23,929 bases of DNA, taken from NCBI GenBank assembly GCA_023395515.1, contig JAEWZB010000051.1:1-23929 (forward strand), read 5' to 3'. Shown here one piece after another: positions 23,529 to 23,929 of this stretch (within the stretch, counting starts at the first letter, position 1; the number at the start of each line of letters is the position of its first letter). The notes beneath the pieces were generated by a model, which ran no database searches, was not told the DNA's origin, and saw nothing but the letters and a program-made list of their open reading frames with translations. The DNA is from Bacillota bacterium (lineage in GTDB: Bacteria; Bacillota; Syntrophomonadia; Syntrophomonadales; Syntrophomonadaceae). A program made the translations under genes and the position numbers.

Positions 23529-23929
23529 ATGCCTGGTGGAATGGAGCTTAAACATGAAGTTCTGAATAGCTCTATGTGCGCCTTGTGTGGAGCATGTTTA
23601 GACTGGTGTCCATATCTGAAAAACCTGGAAGATCATTTGGTATTAAGGTTTGATTGCAATGTTGCCCAGGGACGGTGCTATTCTCTATGTCCCCGGACTT
23701 TTACCGATTGGCAGGAATTAAGTGCACATTACCTGCCTGATACACCTAATAATGCAGAAGTAGGCCCTTTTTTAAAGGTTTACAAGGTCAAAGCCCAAGA
23801 GAACCTGGAGGGACAACAAGATGGCGGTACAGTTAGTCACCTATTAAAAACCGCCTTGGAGGAAGAACTGGTGGAAGTAGTTTTGCTGACTAGTTCTCAG
23901 GATCAAATTACCCCCCATCCCTTACTGGC
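23529..23929 (+). CDS. FrhB-type (coenzyme F420 hydrogenase/dehydrogenase beta-subunit-like) protein, N-terminal part
   Basis: Iron-sulfur flavoprotein family whose members pass electrons between ferredoxin-like centres and F420, FAD or a partner dehydrogenase. The gene runs off the right edge; 133 complete codons are visible by hand translation. The N-terminal ferredoxin group is C17-x2-C20-x2-C23-x3-C27, followed by C43-x6-C50-x3-C54-P. The motif QDGGTVSHLLKTALEEELVE (about 108-127) is the family's hallmark after the FeS region. The start ATG follows GGAGGAATTTAG. Whether the native cofactor is F420 cannot be judged. Many Clostridia without F420-dependent methanogenesis carry such genes beside hydrogenases or formate dehydrogenases. 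Confidence 0.85.
   Translation, partial: MPGGMELKHEVLNSSMCALCGACLDWCPYLKNLEDHLVLRFDCNVAQGRCYSLCPRTFTDWQELSAHYLPDTPNNAEVGPFLKVYKVKAQENLEGQQDGGTVSHLLKTALEEELVEVVLLTSSQDQITPHPLL

Noticed and set aside
1..23929. CRISPR array, phage genes, insertion sequence, toxin-antitoxin pair, tRNA or rRNA
   Set aside because: Looked for on both strands; no periodic repeats, transposase motifs or RNA gene signatures were seen.

Overview
The window looks like chromosome of an anaerobic, low-GC, Gram-positive-type bacterium (Clostridia; a Peptococcaceae- or Syntrophomonadaceae-like organism is my inference). The signs are AT-rich DNA, strong GGAGG ribosome sites, compact operons, U-tailed terminators, a respiratory molybdenum enzyme with many iron-sulfur proteins, and acyl-CoA/CoA-transferase genes. 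No tRNA, rRNA, IS element, CRISPR array or phage gene is visible.

Layout. Positions 1-938 (minus): N-terminal part of an acyl-CoA ligase, cut by the left edge. It is preceded by a candidate sigma-54 promoter (1025-1040) and a palindromic activator site (1199-1215). The adjacent 1232-3427 (minus) gene encodes a PAS/AAA+/Fis sigma-54 activator. Positions 4010-11452 (plus) hold a seven-gene respiratory cluster: a Tat-exported molybdopterin catalytic subunit, a four-cluster FeS subunit, a DmsC-type membrane anchor, a TorD-type chaperone, a NapG-like Tat ferredoxin, a NapH-like membrane ferredoxin, and an unusual multi-cluster ferredoxin. A TetR regulator (11489-12079, minus) follows convergently. 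Its promoter carries nearly the same operator (19 of 22 bases) as the promoter of the respiratory operon, so it is probably the local repressor of both. A dCache-type chemoreceptor (12247-14244) is divergent from tetR.

Positions 14423-16749 (minus) form a metal-homeostasis unit: a CsoR-type sensor with the C-H-C ligand set, a strong terminator, then a P1B ATPase. The ATPase promoter lies inside a perfect 15-bp inverted repeat that matches expectations for a CsoR operator. Positions 16909-17430 encode an unrecognised one-TM protein. Positions 17616-20973 (minus) are a YtrA-type GntR regulator, an ABC ATPase and a large permease. Positions 21171-21575 (minus) encode a hotdog thioesterase, divergent from a 4-hydroxybutyrate/butyryl-CoA:acetate CoA-transferase family gene (21805-23118). 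The right edge cuts an FrhB-type F420-hydrogenase/dehydrogenase beta-subunit-like gene (from 23529).

The most interesting part is the 4010-11452 operon. It combines two membrane electron-entry modules (DmsC-type and NapGH-type) with one molybdenum enzyme that has a Cys ligand to molybdenum, and it adds a cytoplasmic ferredoxin with about four clusters and an internal Tat-like motif. The substrate cannot be read from the sequence. Its pairing with a TetR repressor suggests induction by a small, perhaps organic, molecule.
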